The notes under the pieces were generated by a model that saw only the letters and a list, made by a program, of their open reading frames with translations, did no database searches and was not told where the DNA came from. The position numbers were made by a program, and so were the translations under genes. DNA of 64,000 nt from Tubulanus polymorphus (taxonomy: Eukaryota; Nemertea; Palaeonemertea; Tubulaniformes; Tubulanidae). This document shows positions 20,901 through 31,805 of this stretch, piece by piece. The stretch is taken from positions 10,286,275 to 10,350,274 of the forward strand of contig NC_134032.1 in NCBI RefSeq assembly GCF_964204645.1. The letters run 5' to 3'. Position 1 is the stretch's first letter. Every line of letters starts with the position of its first letter.

Positions 20901-23718
20901 GAGGCAACTCACGGACATTACATAAGGCATTGAATTGTATCGAAAAAAATCTTCCTTAATGAATAAGGGTTTTTTTCAGACTAGGCATCTCGAAGTGACC
21001 TTTGAAACTTCTTGAAAACCATTAATAGACGCAGCAGCGCGAACAACAGCGACAGAAAAACACAGGGAATCACGCAGACTAGACTAAAGAACCTGCCACT
21101 AACAATCAACTTCAACCACTTGTTGAATATGAAACCTTCAACAACTGGTTCAATTTACGGAGAAGATTTTTGCGCCAGCACCGGGTGATAAACTTAGTTT
21201 TCGAGCGTCAAACATAAAGTCGTATGAAGAACAGTTAAAAAAAGACCTTGAAAAGAATAACAGCCAACTCGGAAAGAGATCGATTCTGAACGGTGATGTT
21301 CCGGTACATTAAAAACATAAGCAAACTGTCCGTTTGAATGCTACGCATCCACCAAACTATGCACTGTATATTAGAAAACAAAACTGCTCCCTGTGTACAA
21401 CTTTTACTTTTAGGCAAACTCAGCACCAGATCTGAAGTATCAACTGCGCACCCCTTGACGGAGAAACCCATCCTCATCGGAGCTGCACCGTCGATGTCAT
21501 ACAACTACACTTCGGATACCCCAGGACCGGATACTCTCATTTGGAAAATTTGCGTTTCGAAATGTGCTTCCTTTCTATCTAGTCAAAGCGCAGGACAATC
21601 AACTTAGAGGACTTCTACATCAACATCTACCCGAGAAAAAACTAAAATAAACTATCGGATTATTTACACGTAGAAAACAACCAAAAAATTGAAAATGGAC
21701 AAAATGATCTTCAACCTTGTAATATAGCTATTTCCATGTATTAAATTAGGCAGCCGAGAAAATTCAACCTAATCAGTCGTTTGCCGGTTCAGGCTGAATG
21801 GAAGATTGTTTGAATGAACCGGAACCGAATTTCCCAATTATGTACTTCGATTTAAACAAAATACTTTTGTAAACTCGACCGCCGATCACACAACTATATC
21901 TGTACTTCGATTTCCGATTTCAAAATCAAAACCCCCTGATTCGCTCCAGGCAGGTGTGGTGGGTCTGTAAGGGACACTCAATCAAAAAATCAAACGAAAT
22001 TTTCCAACCAAATAAATAACAGGGACAATCGCTATTTTAAGATCAAAAACATCGGCAAAAATGTTGTAGTTTTGAAATAGAATAGCCTCAACATATTGAA
22101 ATGGTATCAAAATCTGATATGGTACGGTTAACCTGGGCTTTTATTAGTCTGGATACTCTTTTACTCAAATCATACCCTAAACTGTGGAACTCGAATCAAA
22201 TCAAACCCACACAACCAAAGACCTCGATCCAAAGTCAAATCAAACTTACTCAACTGTGGAACTGGGTCCAGAGTTAGATTCAACCCATACAGCTGTGGAA
22301 CTTGGACTTAGTCAAATTAAACCCATTCAACCATGGAGTTTGGTAGATTCAAATCAAACTCACACAAAATATGGATCAGGTCCCGAACAAATATCGTACT
22401 TACACTGTCCCAAGATCTCCAATTGACGTCGACTCCGCTTTTAATCAGTTTTTCCACTTTGATCCAATTGCCATAGCCGCACGCCTCCCAGAATAACTGA
22501 TGCCTCGTGACTGCCTGGGCCATACCGAGATTCTGCACCAGTTTCTAAAATTAGAACAAACTGGAAACTCATTTTGCAATCAACAATTTAGTTTGATAAG
22601 GGTGTGGACCTTGGCCTTCATATTGAATTGAGGTTGCCCCATTTTTTCAGGGCTCAGTTTCACAAAAAAGATTAACTCAAATTTTTTGTGTAACATTTTT
22701 GTGAAATTGCCACTGGTTACGTCATGTTTTCAATGAGGACAACAATTCGAACTCAACAGTTTTAGGCTTAAACTCTTTTTTGAAACTAGGTCCAGGGCTA
22801 AAAAGTGGCATCAACTGGCTCCACGCTTTTTTGGCGTAGAATATTTCTAAATGCACCCAGATATAATCTAGTAGGACTAAAGGCGCCAACTGTTTAAAAG
22901 ACGGTCCGATTTAGCAGACTAGGCCTAAATTTCATTTATAATAATATACTACACTAGCCCCACACACAGGCCAAAAAAGCTAACAACAACATTAAATTAG
23001 TTAGCCTAAAATTCTTTCAGCAACTTTACTAAATACGAGGAATGGATATCAGATCCAGGCGAGGAAACCCTGCATAATTGTCGAATCGACGAACTGGAGG
23101 GTAAAATATTTTCCAATATCGAATAAAGTGCGTTTGTATTGAATTGAACAAGGAAGTGACGAGAAAACCTCGATTTTGAACCCGGTTCAAGTGATTTCGA
23201 AGGAACGTCACCCTTTTAAAAATCGGGAAGCTCAATGCATACCTTGACGCAAGCGTCCGTCGAATTTTGACTCATTTTAATCTGTTTTAGGGGCCGAAAA
23301 CTACACGAAAAAAGAATTTTTTGTCAAACCAGGAAGTAATGACTAATACGAGATGGCGCCACTAGACGGGTGTATAAATTGAATTCAAGTAATTTTTATT
23401 GTGACAAGGATCTCACGCGGGCTCGGTGGCCGGGTAGTAGAATATTCATGTCCATGGCCATGCTATGTACACTGCTTAAAAATTATCTATTTAAAGGAAA
23501 AAAATTAACCGTGATCTAGTTCAAGGATAAATTCTAATTGTTCTGTGGTGACAAACTTGAACTTGGTACTCAATTGTGTCAAGACGGCTCCCTCCATGGC
23601 CGCGACGAGCGGGCCGACCAGAGCACCACTGCCTGGATTTACCTACCTGAACTTGAATGTCTGTGATTGACAGCCTTTTATTGATAGTTCTTTCGGTAGT
23701 TGTTTCCGTTAACGACAT
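3949..23718 (-). CDS. ankyrin-repeat protein with giant acidic C-terminal tail
   Basis: Ten coding exons, all phase 0: 23647-23718, 23243-23281, 22404-22544, 15879-15974, 15251-15349, 14828-15058, 13808-13909, 13640-13738, 12851-13099 and 3949-11916, giving about 3031 aa. Residues ~38-293 hold about seven ankyrin repeats with readable cores (NGWTPLLCAAYWCHLEAVKM; NGWTALHWAANRGHDAIVKL). Most exons carry one repeat and break at the inter-repeat loop. Residues ~294-376 form a linker with an acidic run. The last exon codes 2655 residues of Asp/Glu/Ser-rich, presumably disordered sequence that ends ETRL, a class I PDZ-ligand pattern. An acidic scaffold or adaptor role is inference only. No vertebrate orthologue was recognised. 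The short first two exons are the least certain; an alternative first exon may lie at 18604-18615. Confidence 0.75.
14163..14270. mobile_element. foldback MITE with AAG target duplication
   Basis: This intronic element is an almost perfect palindrome: GACCCAGTTCCACAGTTCTG at the left is mirrored by CAGAACTGTGGAACTGGACC at the right, with GTTAACTC-type inner arms. AAG flanks both sides (14160-14162 and 14271-14273), which fits a 3-bp target duplication. Confidence 0.65.
14488..14700. repeat. minisatellite (AACTGACCATC-type units)
   Basis: About 18 degenerate units of 10-12 bp built on AACTGACCAT/AATTGACCAGT run in tandem in an intron of the ankyrin gene. The open frames that cross it are artefacts of the repeat. 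Confidence 0.75.
16082..16450. repeat. minisatellite (AACTCTGAGATAACCATTC units)
   Basis: Roughly 17-20 copies of a 19-23-bp unit lie in the long intron between ankyrin exons 3 and 4. Unit boundaries vary (ACCATTC, ACCAACCATTC, ACCGTTC, ACTGTTC), showing slippage and decay. Confidence 0.8.
17005..17302. mobile_element. foldback MITE split by a SINE
   Basis: GGTCCGGTTCCACA at the left and TGTGGAACTGGATC at the right are the inverted ends of the same family as 14163-14270. They are flanked by CAG (17002-17004) and CTG (17303-17305). The two halves are separated by a SINE (17044-17231). Confidence 0.6.
17044..17231 (-). mobile_element. tRNA-derived SINE, minus strand
   Basis: On the minus strand the element reads from an A-box-like GGGTTAAGCTGCCAGT through a B box GGTTCAAACCC to an A-rich tail (T-rich on plus at 17044-17055). 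It is bracketed by 15-bp direct repeats, GAGTTAACTCAGAGT (17029-17043) and GAGTTAACACAGAGT (17232-17246), one mismatch apart. This is the expected target-site duplication of LINE-driven insertion. The open frame across it is not a gene. Confidence 0.7.
18017..18312. mobile_element. piggyBac-like MITE, copy 1
   Basis: The ends CCCTTTCAGTGC and GCACTGAAAGGG are perfect inverted repeats, directly flanked by TTAA at 18017-18020 and 18309-18312. CCCTTT-type ends with a TTAA target are characteristic of piggyBac. Internally the motif ACACCGCACTGCGGTGTA recurs three times and is itself palindromic. Non-coding, about 288 bp. Related copies lie at 36776-37159 and 42301-42577. Confidence 0.75.
18604..18615 (-). 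CDS. possible alternative first coding exon (MSLR) of the ankyrin gene
   Basis: ATG TCG TTG CGG is followed directly by a consensus donor GTAAGT (18598-18603) and is phase 0, so it could splice to the ankyrin exon at 15974 and skip the first ankyrin repeat. Upstream on the minus strand there is a (GCT)n tract at about 18735-18760 and a TATA-like box at 19861-19870. Only four codons are involved, so chance is possible. Confidence 0.3.
19025..19500. repeat. diverged ~115-bp tandem repeat
   Basis: Four to five copies of a unit starting TTTACTCCAACAACTC and containing CCGAAAATAACGCCAAGAAC and GAGAACTGTTC occur near 19025, 19121, 19241, 19357 and 19466, that is, every 96-120 bp. It lies within the intron next to the possible internal promoter. 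Confidence 0.6.
19861..19870 (-). promoter_or_regulatory. TATA-like box of a possible internal promoter
   Basis: On the minus strand the sequence reads GGTATAAAAACCGCC. It is followed about 40 and 60 nt downstream by CTCAGC and TTCAGTCGG, which resemble initiator elements. It would drive the short MSLR isoform, but the link is inference. Confidence 0.3.
22651..22792. mobile_element. foldback MITE with CAG target duplication
   Basis: The ends GGCTCAGTTTCAC and GAAACTAGGTC are imperfect inverted repeats. CAG is present directly outside each end (22648-22650 and 22793-22795). The interior matches the elements at 36994-37121 and 47084-47212 (AATGAGGACAACAATTC core). Confidence 0.65.
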
Positions 23719-23734
23719 GGTTATGATTTGATTG

Positions 23735-25946
23735 CTGAAAAAAAACCAAAAACTGAGTTCCACTCAGGAGACTCAAGTCGCCACTGCCGGACCCGGCCGG
23801 TGTGTGACGCTGGAGAGATCATATCGTTTTGCAATATTTCAATCATGAAATAATTCTCTCAAAGATTCTGAATTCTTCAAATTAGTGTAGAAATTCGGAG
23901 CAGATTGGAAAATAAAAAGTTACCTTTTGTGTCCTCGGTTTTTTGAAATCCAACAAATTTTGTTCTTGAGGCGCCTATATTTTATCCTACGTTCTTTCTC
24001 TGTGTTTCCGACTATTCCAAAGCTGAGACCGAACGCTAATCAAGATGAAATCTACTTATAAAACCAGCGATCCTAAATTTGAGGTCGCAGATCTAAGAAT
24101 GCAGGAGAAATGTTTTAGTCTAGATCTATAAATTCGACATTGCTGATATTTTATATACATATAACGCCACGTCTGTAGCGACGGTGAGTAAACACTGTTA
24201 TGTTACGCATACGAAGGTATTCTCTAGTTGGAATTGCTTGTATATACAAAACACCTCTGCTTTATCAGTAACTACACTACCTGTTGCCACAAGCGGTGGC
24301 GTCTTACTCACGGGAGGTGATCGTACCTCAATATCACCAGGCAGGAATTCCTTCAAACCATCGGTACTGATTCACAGTAACGCGGATATTGTGCCGTGAC
24401 TAGTAGCTATGGTTTGATAATATACGCATATTTACACAGAATCATCATGCCCACTGATCTACCCGGAAAATTTCGTAATTTTCTACTAGTCAAGTCACTA
24501 GCGTGTGTAAAATACAGTTTTTTAAAACAAATTCTACGGCATGTGTTCACCTGACAGATATTATCAAATTCTCGTGTTATCCGTTTGGTGCTGCAATACA
24601 GTTTGAAAATTGGTTCAAAAAACTTTAAAAAGTTGGTATACTCGATCGTGGAACTAACTGGGTCCTCTCGTTTGGCAGGAATTTTGCCGCCGTGCTAACT
24701 GCGTTATAATTTGTAAGGGTAATTTTCGGAGAAATAATAAGCGACAATCAAACCACTAATCACTCCATAAAAATCTAAATTGATTTGCCCCACATTTCTC
24801 TCCACTTTCAAAAACGACCATTAAAAAGGATTCTCATAAAAGGGACGAGGAGAACCCACACATCCGCGCCTTTTTTATATCAGGAATCATAAAATGTCCT
24901 ATCGGAAGCTCGCGGTCACACCATATATATCTTTAGTCCTATATATTCTCCTAAATTTCATGGGATTCAGTTATCTATGGTCGTGGCGCCTCTCTATTTA
25001 TTTCAATCATCATTTTATGCGGCCCTAGTCTCTGGAAGACGATGCCTAAGGCGAGCACAAGTAGTTCCTCAGACGACCACTCGCGCTCAATCTTAAGATT
25101 GTTCGAAATAGGTCAGCATTGGATTGTTCTGGAACAAAGCAGTTTGGCATTCACGACAAAAGGTCGCGTTATTGTCAGGGAAATAAACCCTTTTTGCGCT
25201 CGTCTACGCGCGAGAATTTCACAATGAAACTACATGTAGAATATTGTTTTTCCTAGGTGAGTTAAGACCAACTTCGCCTGCCAAGGTTGGTTGCCTCCCG
25301 TGCAAGGCAATCAAACCCTGGCAAGCGAAGATTTAAAACATGACGCGCATTTGGGCTCGGTGGTTTCTTGTTAAAAGAGAAAGCTACTATTCTCTCTTTT
25401 TAAATAAATGAAAAATTGTAAATTTCATTATATTTTCTCTCCTCATAAATCTGAGTTCCTGTGTAATCAATTTGAACTTTAATTAAAAATCGACTCAGAA
25501 TTGCAGAGCAAGCATTTTACTGTCAGAAATAAGATGCTCTCTTCAAGAGTGGTAGCTCGAAATATGTCAACATGCAATGTTTCATTTAAAGCATATCAAC
25601 TCCTCTCCATATGTTCATAGGGCTTAAAATTATATTGGGAGAATGAATGTACATGCACAACTTTCAAAATGGACCGCTCACAAAAATCCCGAGAAACAAA
25701 ATCAATAACTTTTAATAATTAATTTATTATAATCTAGTATATTTACACACTGCCATCGAAAACGCCTAAATTTCAATTCAAATTCCATTCAAAACCATTT
25801 TTGTGGATTGCACAAAAAACTACTATTTAATTAACACTTGTTAGAAAGAACTATTTCGAGTTGCACAGAAAAGTTATGATTCATTGTATGGGCCGTCTGC
25901 TACTGTTTTTATACAAAGGCGCCCTCTAGTGGTCATTTCAAAATCA
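23735..25946. other. intergenic region between the ankyrin gene and UQCRB
   Basis: The 5' UTR and promoter of the ankyrin gene should lie in 23735-24200, because the first coding exon starts after an acceptor (AG at 23735-23736) and so is preceded by an untranslated exon. The rest is AT-rich, with a GGCAATCAAACCCTGGCAAG repeat at about 25300-25330 that recurs near 59530. Short ORFs at 24184 and 25042 have no supporting features. Confidence 0.4.
25733..25738 (-). terminator. polyadenylation signal for UQCRB
   Basis: TTTATT on plus reads AATAAA on minus, about 210 nt past the UQCRB stop. A weaker ATTAAA lies closer, at 25826-25831. Confidence 0.4.
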
Positions 25947-27599
25947 TTATTGTTTGTTCCACATCCATTTTTCGTCGCGTTCGGAGAAAACTTCGTTTAA
26001 ATATGGCTCTAAATATCTTTCATCCTAAAAATAAATGGAGTCCATGAGATCGACAATTATTTCAGAGTTAAAATACCGTAATCAAAAATAAACTAAATAT
26101 TTGATAACCCTCGAGTCATTCCAGGTCACTTAAACTCATGAACTTATTATTTGGACCTAGTTCCACAGTTGTGAATTAGATTCTTGAATTGAATCATTTC
26201 AGTTCAATAAATTTTGACTTCTGGATCCAGTTCCACAGTCGTGAATTAAGATTTGACTCCGAGTTAAAACATCGAAAATGAACTTAATTTAACTCAACTG
26301 TGGAACTGGGTCCTGAAATTTTACTCTGACCTGAGCAACTGGCGACAGAATTTTATTGGTTGGTGGGGCAGATTTTTTGAGCCAAGTCCCTACAGATCAG
26401 TAATTTGTGGATACAAGGAATTTTAAAGGAGAAAATTTCATTATTAGAGAAAGCGCCTGCATCACTTTCATGTCTGTAATACTGTAGACTCCTCTCACAT
26501 CAGTAGTATTTATCCTTGGTTAACCGTTTGATAATTTCATGGTTTTTTATAAGCAAACTTCTATCCTTTACTCTGTATGAAACATTTTGTATGTACATAA
26601 TTGTAAATTATTCTTTATTGATGAAATAAACACTATATTACATTACCTAAACTAAGTTTCTAATTCGATAACCACAGCGTAACAACTGTCCCGATTTGGG
26701 GGTAGTTTTCTGTACAACTAAAAACATTTCTAATAGCCTATTTCTCCAAATTGGAGGAGTTCTGGGTATTTTGCTTAAATTAAAGGAGTGTCAACCACCT
26801 TCGAAAGCAATATCATTTAAGGAGATTTGAAGGAATCACGGAGTCGTAAGTGACCCTGTTGATCGACATCGAAGGCAGACGACGATAATTATTTACCTCA
26901 TCGTAAACCGTCCATTCTTCTTTCGGTAAAACTGTTTTATTAGACGACAGATAGAGGGCTCTGCTGATACGGAACATTCGGGCGTCGTACAGTTCGCTGG
27001 GCAGACGACGAATCGCTTCTTTCACTTCCGGCGTCTCGTGTAAAATATCGTCTTTACGAAGACCTGCGAAATAAGAAATGTCGCGATGGTGGTGGATAAA
27101 CTTTTGAAATGGACTCAGGCAAATTTGGTCCTATTAGAATATAGAATCCATTTTTCTTCATGCACAAAAGTGAGCAATTTCAGAATTTCTTCTTTCAGAT
27201 GATTTAGGCCTAACCTTTTTCATAATTAGTTAGCCTGATTTGGCTTAGAACTTATCTAACTTATCAAAGGCCAATTACTCACCTAATTCTCTAAAGTATG
27301 ATTTATTGTAAGCCCATCTACATAGAGGGATCAACCATTTCGGTTTCGCTGAAAATAGAAATACCAGTGTCAGTGAGAAGAGTGTAAGAATAAAGTTAAA
27401 TTTACGATTTGCATTTGATTTTACGATCGAGCAAAAAACGAGTCGAAATCACGTCAGTTATACCCACGATCTGCCGTTTAAAGGAATGGGGAGGTTCCAG
27501 GTAGTTCGTAAAATTGTCCTAGAACCAGGAATCGGAGATAAATCGTGTTTAAAATGCATAATTACCAGCTTTTTGAATGACTTTTCGAACCGCAGCCAT
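25947..27599 (-). CDS. UQCRB: cytochrome b-c1 complex subunit 7 (UQCRB)
   Basis: Four exons (27566-27599, 27283-27348, 26897-27063, 25947-26024) join in phase to give 114 aa, the usual length of this family. The protein is a nuclear-encoded subunit of mitochondrial complex III on the matrix side, needed for assembly and associated with cytochrome b. Diagnostic segments are [32 protein letters not shown] and YLEPYLNEV, all closely matching the known family. The start [11 protein letters not shown] lies in a good Kozak context (ACCATGG), and as usual for this subunit there is no long cleaved presequence. All splice sites are GT/AG. HS1BP3 starts 298 bp away on the other strand, so the two probably share a promoter. 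No lesions are seen. Confidence 0.97.
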
Positions 27600-27896
27600 G
27601 GTTTTTGATGTAACAAATTTCCGAAGGTCAGAGGTCGAGAGATTTAGATATAAAAAGTTACCATTTTTAAACACGAATCAAGTTTTGGATTGATTGATCG
27701 ATATCAGTACCTACTAGAAAATTATTTTCAATCAGGTATTGCTAAAAATAATGGAAATTTGTGAATTTTCAAATTACGACGAGACTAAATTCAAGATGGC
27801 CGCGCCCATGGGTATTTTACTTCCGGGTTCAATAATTCAATGCTAAAGAGGTTGTTAATTGCTGAAATCTGATTGTGCAGAAGCCGGTCAGTCAAT
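27600..27896. promoter_or_regulatory. candidate bidirectional promoter, UQCRB/HS1BP3
   Basis: Only 297 bp separate the start codons of UQCRB (minus) and HS1BP3 (plus). A YY1-like motif, AAGATGGCCGC, lies at 27793-27803 and a TTCCGGG (ETS-like) site at about 27822-27828. Both are typical of TATA-less housekeeping promoters. Shared use is inferred from the spacing. Confidence 0.6.
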
Positions 27897-30800
27897 ATGC
27901 CACTAGCTACAGTTACAACCAGGTAGATAGGTTTATGTCGTGACTTGAGCGGCTACTTGACTAACTGTTGTGCCTACAGTTAGCCTCAGCGTGAAAATTG
28001 TTGCTTGATGATGATCGGATCCTACTTATAATAACTAAATAAATAGTATATCCCATGTCGATCAACCACAGTGAGCCAGACTAAATAAATAGACAAGGGA
28101 AGAAACAAACCAGGGTTCCTCGGGGAATTCTCAAGATCTAAAGGCACATTTGACAATTGTTTAAAATCATTTGGTAGAAACCGTCGTCGGCTTAATTGCG
28201 TCCCAAAAGCGGCTAGCTGTATGTAGCGAGACCAAATGTGACAGAACCAACAACATCCCAGTAGTGATGAATGCTGCTAGAGGACCCTTCTTGCCAATCA
28301 ATCTTTGAAGAGATAGGGGCTGCACTGCAATAATCACCCTATCTTCTTCAAACCAATTTTCACTTTTATAGGACTGTGGTGTGACAATTATAGTTGCGAC
28401 TTGCTTCCCATAATAGAACAATTAAGCTTGAGAAAATTTGTACTCGTCGAAACATAAGAAAGACGTTATTTCTTTTTGATTTGCAGGGAATTGAAGAATG
28501 TAGAGACCGGAGTCGATATCAGTATCCCCACTTTTAAAGAAATTCCTACTCTATTCAGCTCGACGATCGAATACAATATCGTAGTCGTTTCAAATCTACG
28601 TTATTTCAAATCTCCAAAACATAAGTCGACCGATACAGTACAGTTTATGGTTAGTATTCTCGATGACATCATAAGGGGACTCTTGTCTTGAAAGGCAGTC
28701 ATCTTCTCTGAAAAGAACTAGTGGAGCAGCAATTTAACTACAGATCGGTCTATGAAAGAGGCCATCTCTTCTGGAAGTGTCTATGGAGCATTTGATGATT
28801 TCATCAGGGGTTTTGTCGAGGATCTTACCTGTGCTTTTGCCCTAGACAGATTTATGGAGGGAGCAATGTTTCCAAAAGTGTCTTAAGGGATAATATAGTG
28901 ATGTCATAGCGGAATAATTGAGATCTTTTTTGAAAGTTTCTCTAGCACCTTGTTGTTTGACAATGTCATAGGTGGAATTGTTGAAGCAGTCATCTTTTTG
29001 AAAATTATTCACTATTGTGGTCAGGTCAAATGAAGTTACGGTATATCTTATGTCTTCTACAAACTTGTAAAAGGGTCTAGATGGAGGTTTTATTAGTTGA
29101 TGTCATAGGGGGATGACAGCTGACAGCCCGTTTATAGATTTGCATTGTAATTGTAGGTCGTACGTAAATGGTCCGATTTCGAGACATTGCATGCCGATGT
29201 CGCGAAGAAATTCCCGTCGACAGTTTTCCCCGCGTTGCCGAGAAAATCGATTCTCAGCGAATTGTCGATTCCCGAACGTCGCAGCGGACTCGAATCGTTC
29301 TTACAGTTTTTAGCGAAAACTCCGAAACTCGCCGTCTGTCCGATCGTACTACAGTTTCTAGGTTAGTTTTACCCGTACGTCAGCCGGCAAACACTAACAC
29401 GGCCTAGTTCGACGGCTGCATTCAAAAATACATGAAGAAAATCCCCCCAGTTTTTCAGGAAATAATTTGTAAATTCTTGATGTATTTTTGCCGGAATCTT
29501 AGGACTGTTGTTAATTTGTGAAATCGGTTTCACAGTATATAGGCTCCGCTGAAGTCCGATCTGTTAACGAAACTTGAAAATTTGTCCCAATTGCGAGCGA
29601 TATCCAAGCTGGATTGTGTTCATATAGGATCAGAAAATATTTCAACAAACATCCAAGTTAAAAGTTAAACGGTCATCTCAAAGAGTTGATCAGAACCAAT
29701 TTGGGGGGATCCTACCGTAGAACCAAAATAGGCTGGTCTTATATAGTAAACCTTAACCGTGCAACTGGGTCCTTGGTCTTCAATTGAAGGGCCCGATAGA
29801 ATTCTTTGAAATTATGGTTGAATGATGTCATTGATTTTTGGATATCTTGTTTTGTGTTTAGGCGTGAATGCGTTGAAGGCTGGTCAATATTCCACTGAAA
29901 ACCGAGAGGAAGGTAACGAACGCTCGGATATATTCGAGGAACAGAGACTTGAGACCGGCGAGTCGGATAAAAAATTCATTTCGAAGTGAGGAACGAATCT
30001 CTTGAAATCACGATATATCCGTAATGAAGTCATAAAACGTAGAATCCCACAATCGTTATTTAACTAAAGAGTTAATGAAGAATAGAGATATTTTGTGTCA
30101 GTAAACCTGGCCTTACCTCGACAAAACAAAATCATTTTTATCTATAACTCTGACCGATTTTGCCGGTCCCAGTTTAGGCAAGGTTTCCTGTACTGTACCC
30201 CCCTTCAGTCCTAACCAGTCTGATCTAGCCTTCATTCAGATATCGTTTTAGACTGAAGATTTGGTATTAAACGCCTGAAATATTTCTATCTTTTATAAAC
30301 TCTTCATCTGAGTGGCATTTTAAGTTTTAGTTTACATTAACCTTTAGGCTACATTGTTAATTGATACCTGGGGGCGATTTCAATTGTGAATTGATATGAA
30401 GTTAAAACTGGTAAAAACCGGCCTCGGTCTCCGATCATCAATTTCATTCTCGTTCCAGCGAAACCGATGAAAATCTCTTTGCCGACAAACAGGAAGAGGA
30501 TGTAGATTTATTTGGGTTGCCCGGAGCGACCGACGATGACCGCGACGTGTCCGGTGATCTGTTGGGTTTAGCAGCGGCCGCCGATAAAAAGATCAAACGC
30601 CACACGATACAAGGTACTTTCAGAAAAGATGGCTGCCTTTATGAATCCCCTTGTGGCATCATCAAATCGTCCGCATAGCCCCTTCTAAAAAGATGGTCAC
30701 ATTCATAAATCCCCCTCTGACATCATCAAATTGCCCATATTATAGACCTTTCTAGAAAAGATGGCTGCTTTTATGATTATGAATCCCCCTATGACGTCAT

Positions 30801-31717
30801 AAAATTGCTCCTAACCTTTCTAGAAATCCCCCTATGACATCATCAAATTGCCCCAAGACCTTCTACAAGAGACGGCTGCCTCCATAAATCCCCCTATGAC
30901 AAATAGGACATCGCGTGGCGGTAGCCATCACAAGTTCTAATGAATTAAGCACTGTGTTGATTATTTGGTTCTAGAACCGAAGTTGTTTGGCGATCCAGAT
31001 TTCGGTGAAGGAGTCGCTGTGGATGAAACCGATTTCTTCGTTCCGGGCGCTCGAGTTGAGGAGGAAGCCATGAATCAAAATGTACTGTTCGAAGATGAAG
31101 ACAATTCGGAACTATTGAAGTAAGTTGGAAACATGCGCATGTCGTATGTAACATGTACATGTAATATCTGATGATTTCAGTGTCAGTGTGGCCACTTACC
31201 ACCCATTTATAAATAGCTTGAGCTTCCCATGATTTTTCAATGTGATTGCACAAAATTCCCCGAGCGAAATTTCTACGTTTAAAATGTTACGAGTTTTCCA
31301 GGTTCATGGCCACCCTGCATATTCGAGAGGGTGTGGCCATTATGTGCGTACCACACATACATGTTGAACAACATGTCTGTAATTACATGTACATGTTACT
31401 GGTGTATATGACATGTATTGATTGATTTGATGTTTAATTTCAGTATCGAGGATGATTTGGACGACCTTCTTTCTCTGAAGAACAAGAAATCACCTGATCC
31501 CAAACCGACGAAACCAGCTTTACCATCGAAACCGACGGCGGTCAAGCCTAAAATTGGCGCGAAACCGACCCTGCGCGTAAAACCTACTCTGTCCGCAAAA
31601 CCAAAAACTCTTCCTCTAACGGGGCAGACAGAAATTCAAAATATCGCGACGGACGATATTCTGAAATACATCGAAGACAACACGAATCGTGACGACAATT
31701 TGGACTTATTTTCGTGA
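27897..31717 (+). CDS. HS1BP3: HCLS1-binding protein 3 homologue (PX domain)
   Basis: Seven exons (27897-27922, 28487-28649, 29157-29361, 29862-29985, 30459-30613, 30975-31119, 31444-31717) join in phase to 363 aa. Residues ~10-131 are a PX domain with VQFM-V-VRKWSDFETLH and the FPALPRK loop, the expected lipid-binding framework. Then come acidic short motifs (DVDLFGLPG, KLFGDPDFGEG), a helix-like EDDLDDLLSLK, a Pro/Lys-rich stretch (KPTKPALPSKPTAVKPK) that could bind SH3 domains, and a conserved end, TDDILKYIED. This order matches vertebrate HS1BP3, which binds HCLS1/cortactin and phosphatidic acid and restrains autophagy. The start MPLATVTTRELKN aligns with the family's N-terminus. A polyadenylation signal follows at 31800. 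Confidence 0.93.
28650..29110. repeat. decayed ~70-bp 'GATGTCATAGGGGGA' repeats in HS1BP3 intron 2
   Basis: Several inverted-orientation copies of the TCCCCCTATGACATCATC repeat lie near 28660, 28800, 28900, 28965 and 29100, each followed by AAAGGCAGTCATCTTTT-like sequence. They form a loose array within the intron. Confidence 0.5.
30621..30900. repeat. tandem array of the dispersed ~70-bp repeat
   Basis: Four to five units of the type AAAAGATGGCTGCCTTTATG / AATCCCCCTATGACATCATC / AAATTGCCC...CCTTCTAG run in tandem in HS1BP3 intron 5. Single copies of the same unit are scattered through the window (near 3620, 12250, 12330, 15690, 20790, 60250, 61220 and 63850). Confidence 0.7.
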
Positions 31718-31799
31718 TAATAGGATTTGAAGAACATTCAAGAAAATCTTGATTAATCAAAAACAATATCACATATTCAATAGGGCTTTAGTGATCAAA

Positions 31800-31805
31800 A
31801 ATAAA
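31800..31805 (+). terminator. polyadenylation signal for HS1BP3
   Basis: AATAAA lies 83 nt past the HS1BP3 TGA, the first canonical hexamer downstream. Confidence 0.5.

Larger units (their letters stand above)
15975..22403 (-). other. long intron of the ankyrin gene
   Basis: This 6.4-kb intron holds a minisatellite (16082-16450), a SINE-in-MITE nest (17005-17302), a piggyBac-like MITE (18017-18312), a possible internal promoter with an alternative first exon (18604-19870) and a diverged tandem repeat (19025-19500). There is also a probable old retroelement 3' end near 20280-20700, ending in CAGACAGAC-like tandem bases, and decayed 'ACTGTGGAACT' repeats at 22170-22390. No other exon in frame was found. 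Confidence 0.5.

Noticed and set aside
27899-27930. Earlier ATG at 27796 (within AAGATGGCCGCG) as the HS1BP3 start
   Set aside because: Its frame and downstream GT do not match the phase of the next exon, whereas the ATG at 27897 does and gives the family's N-terminus.
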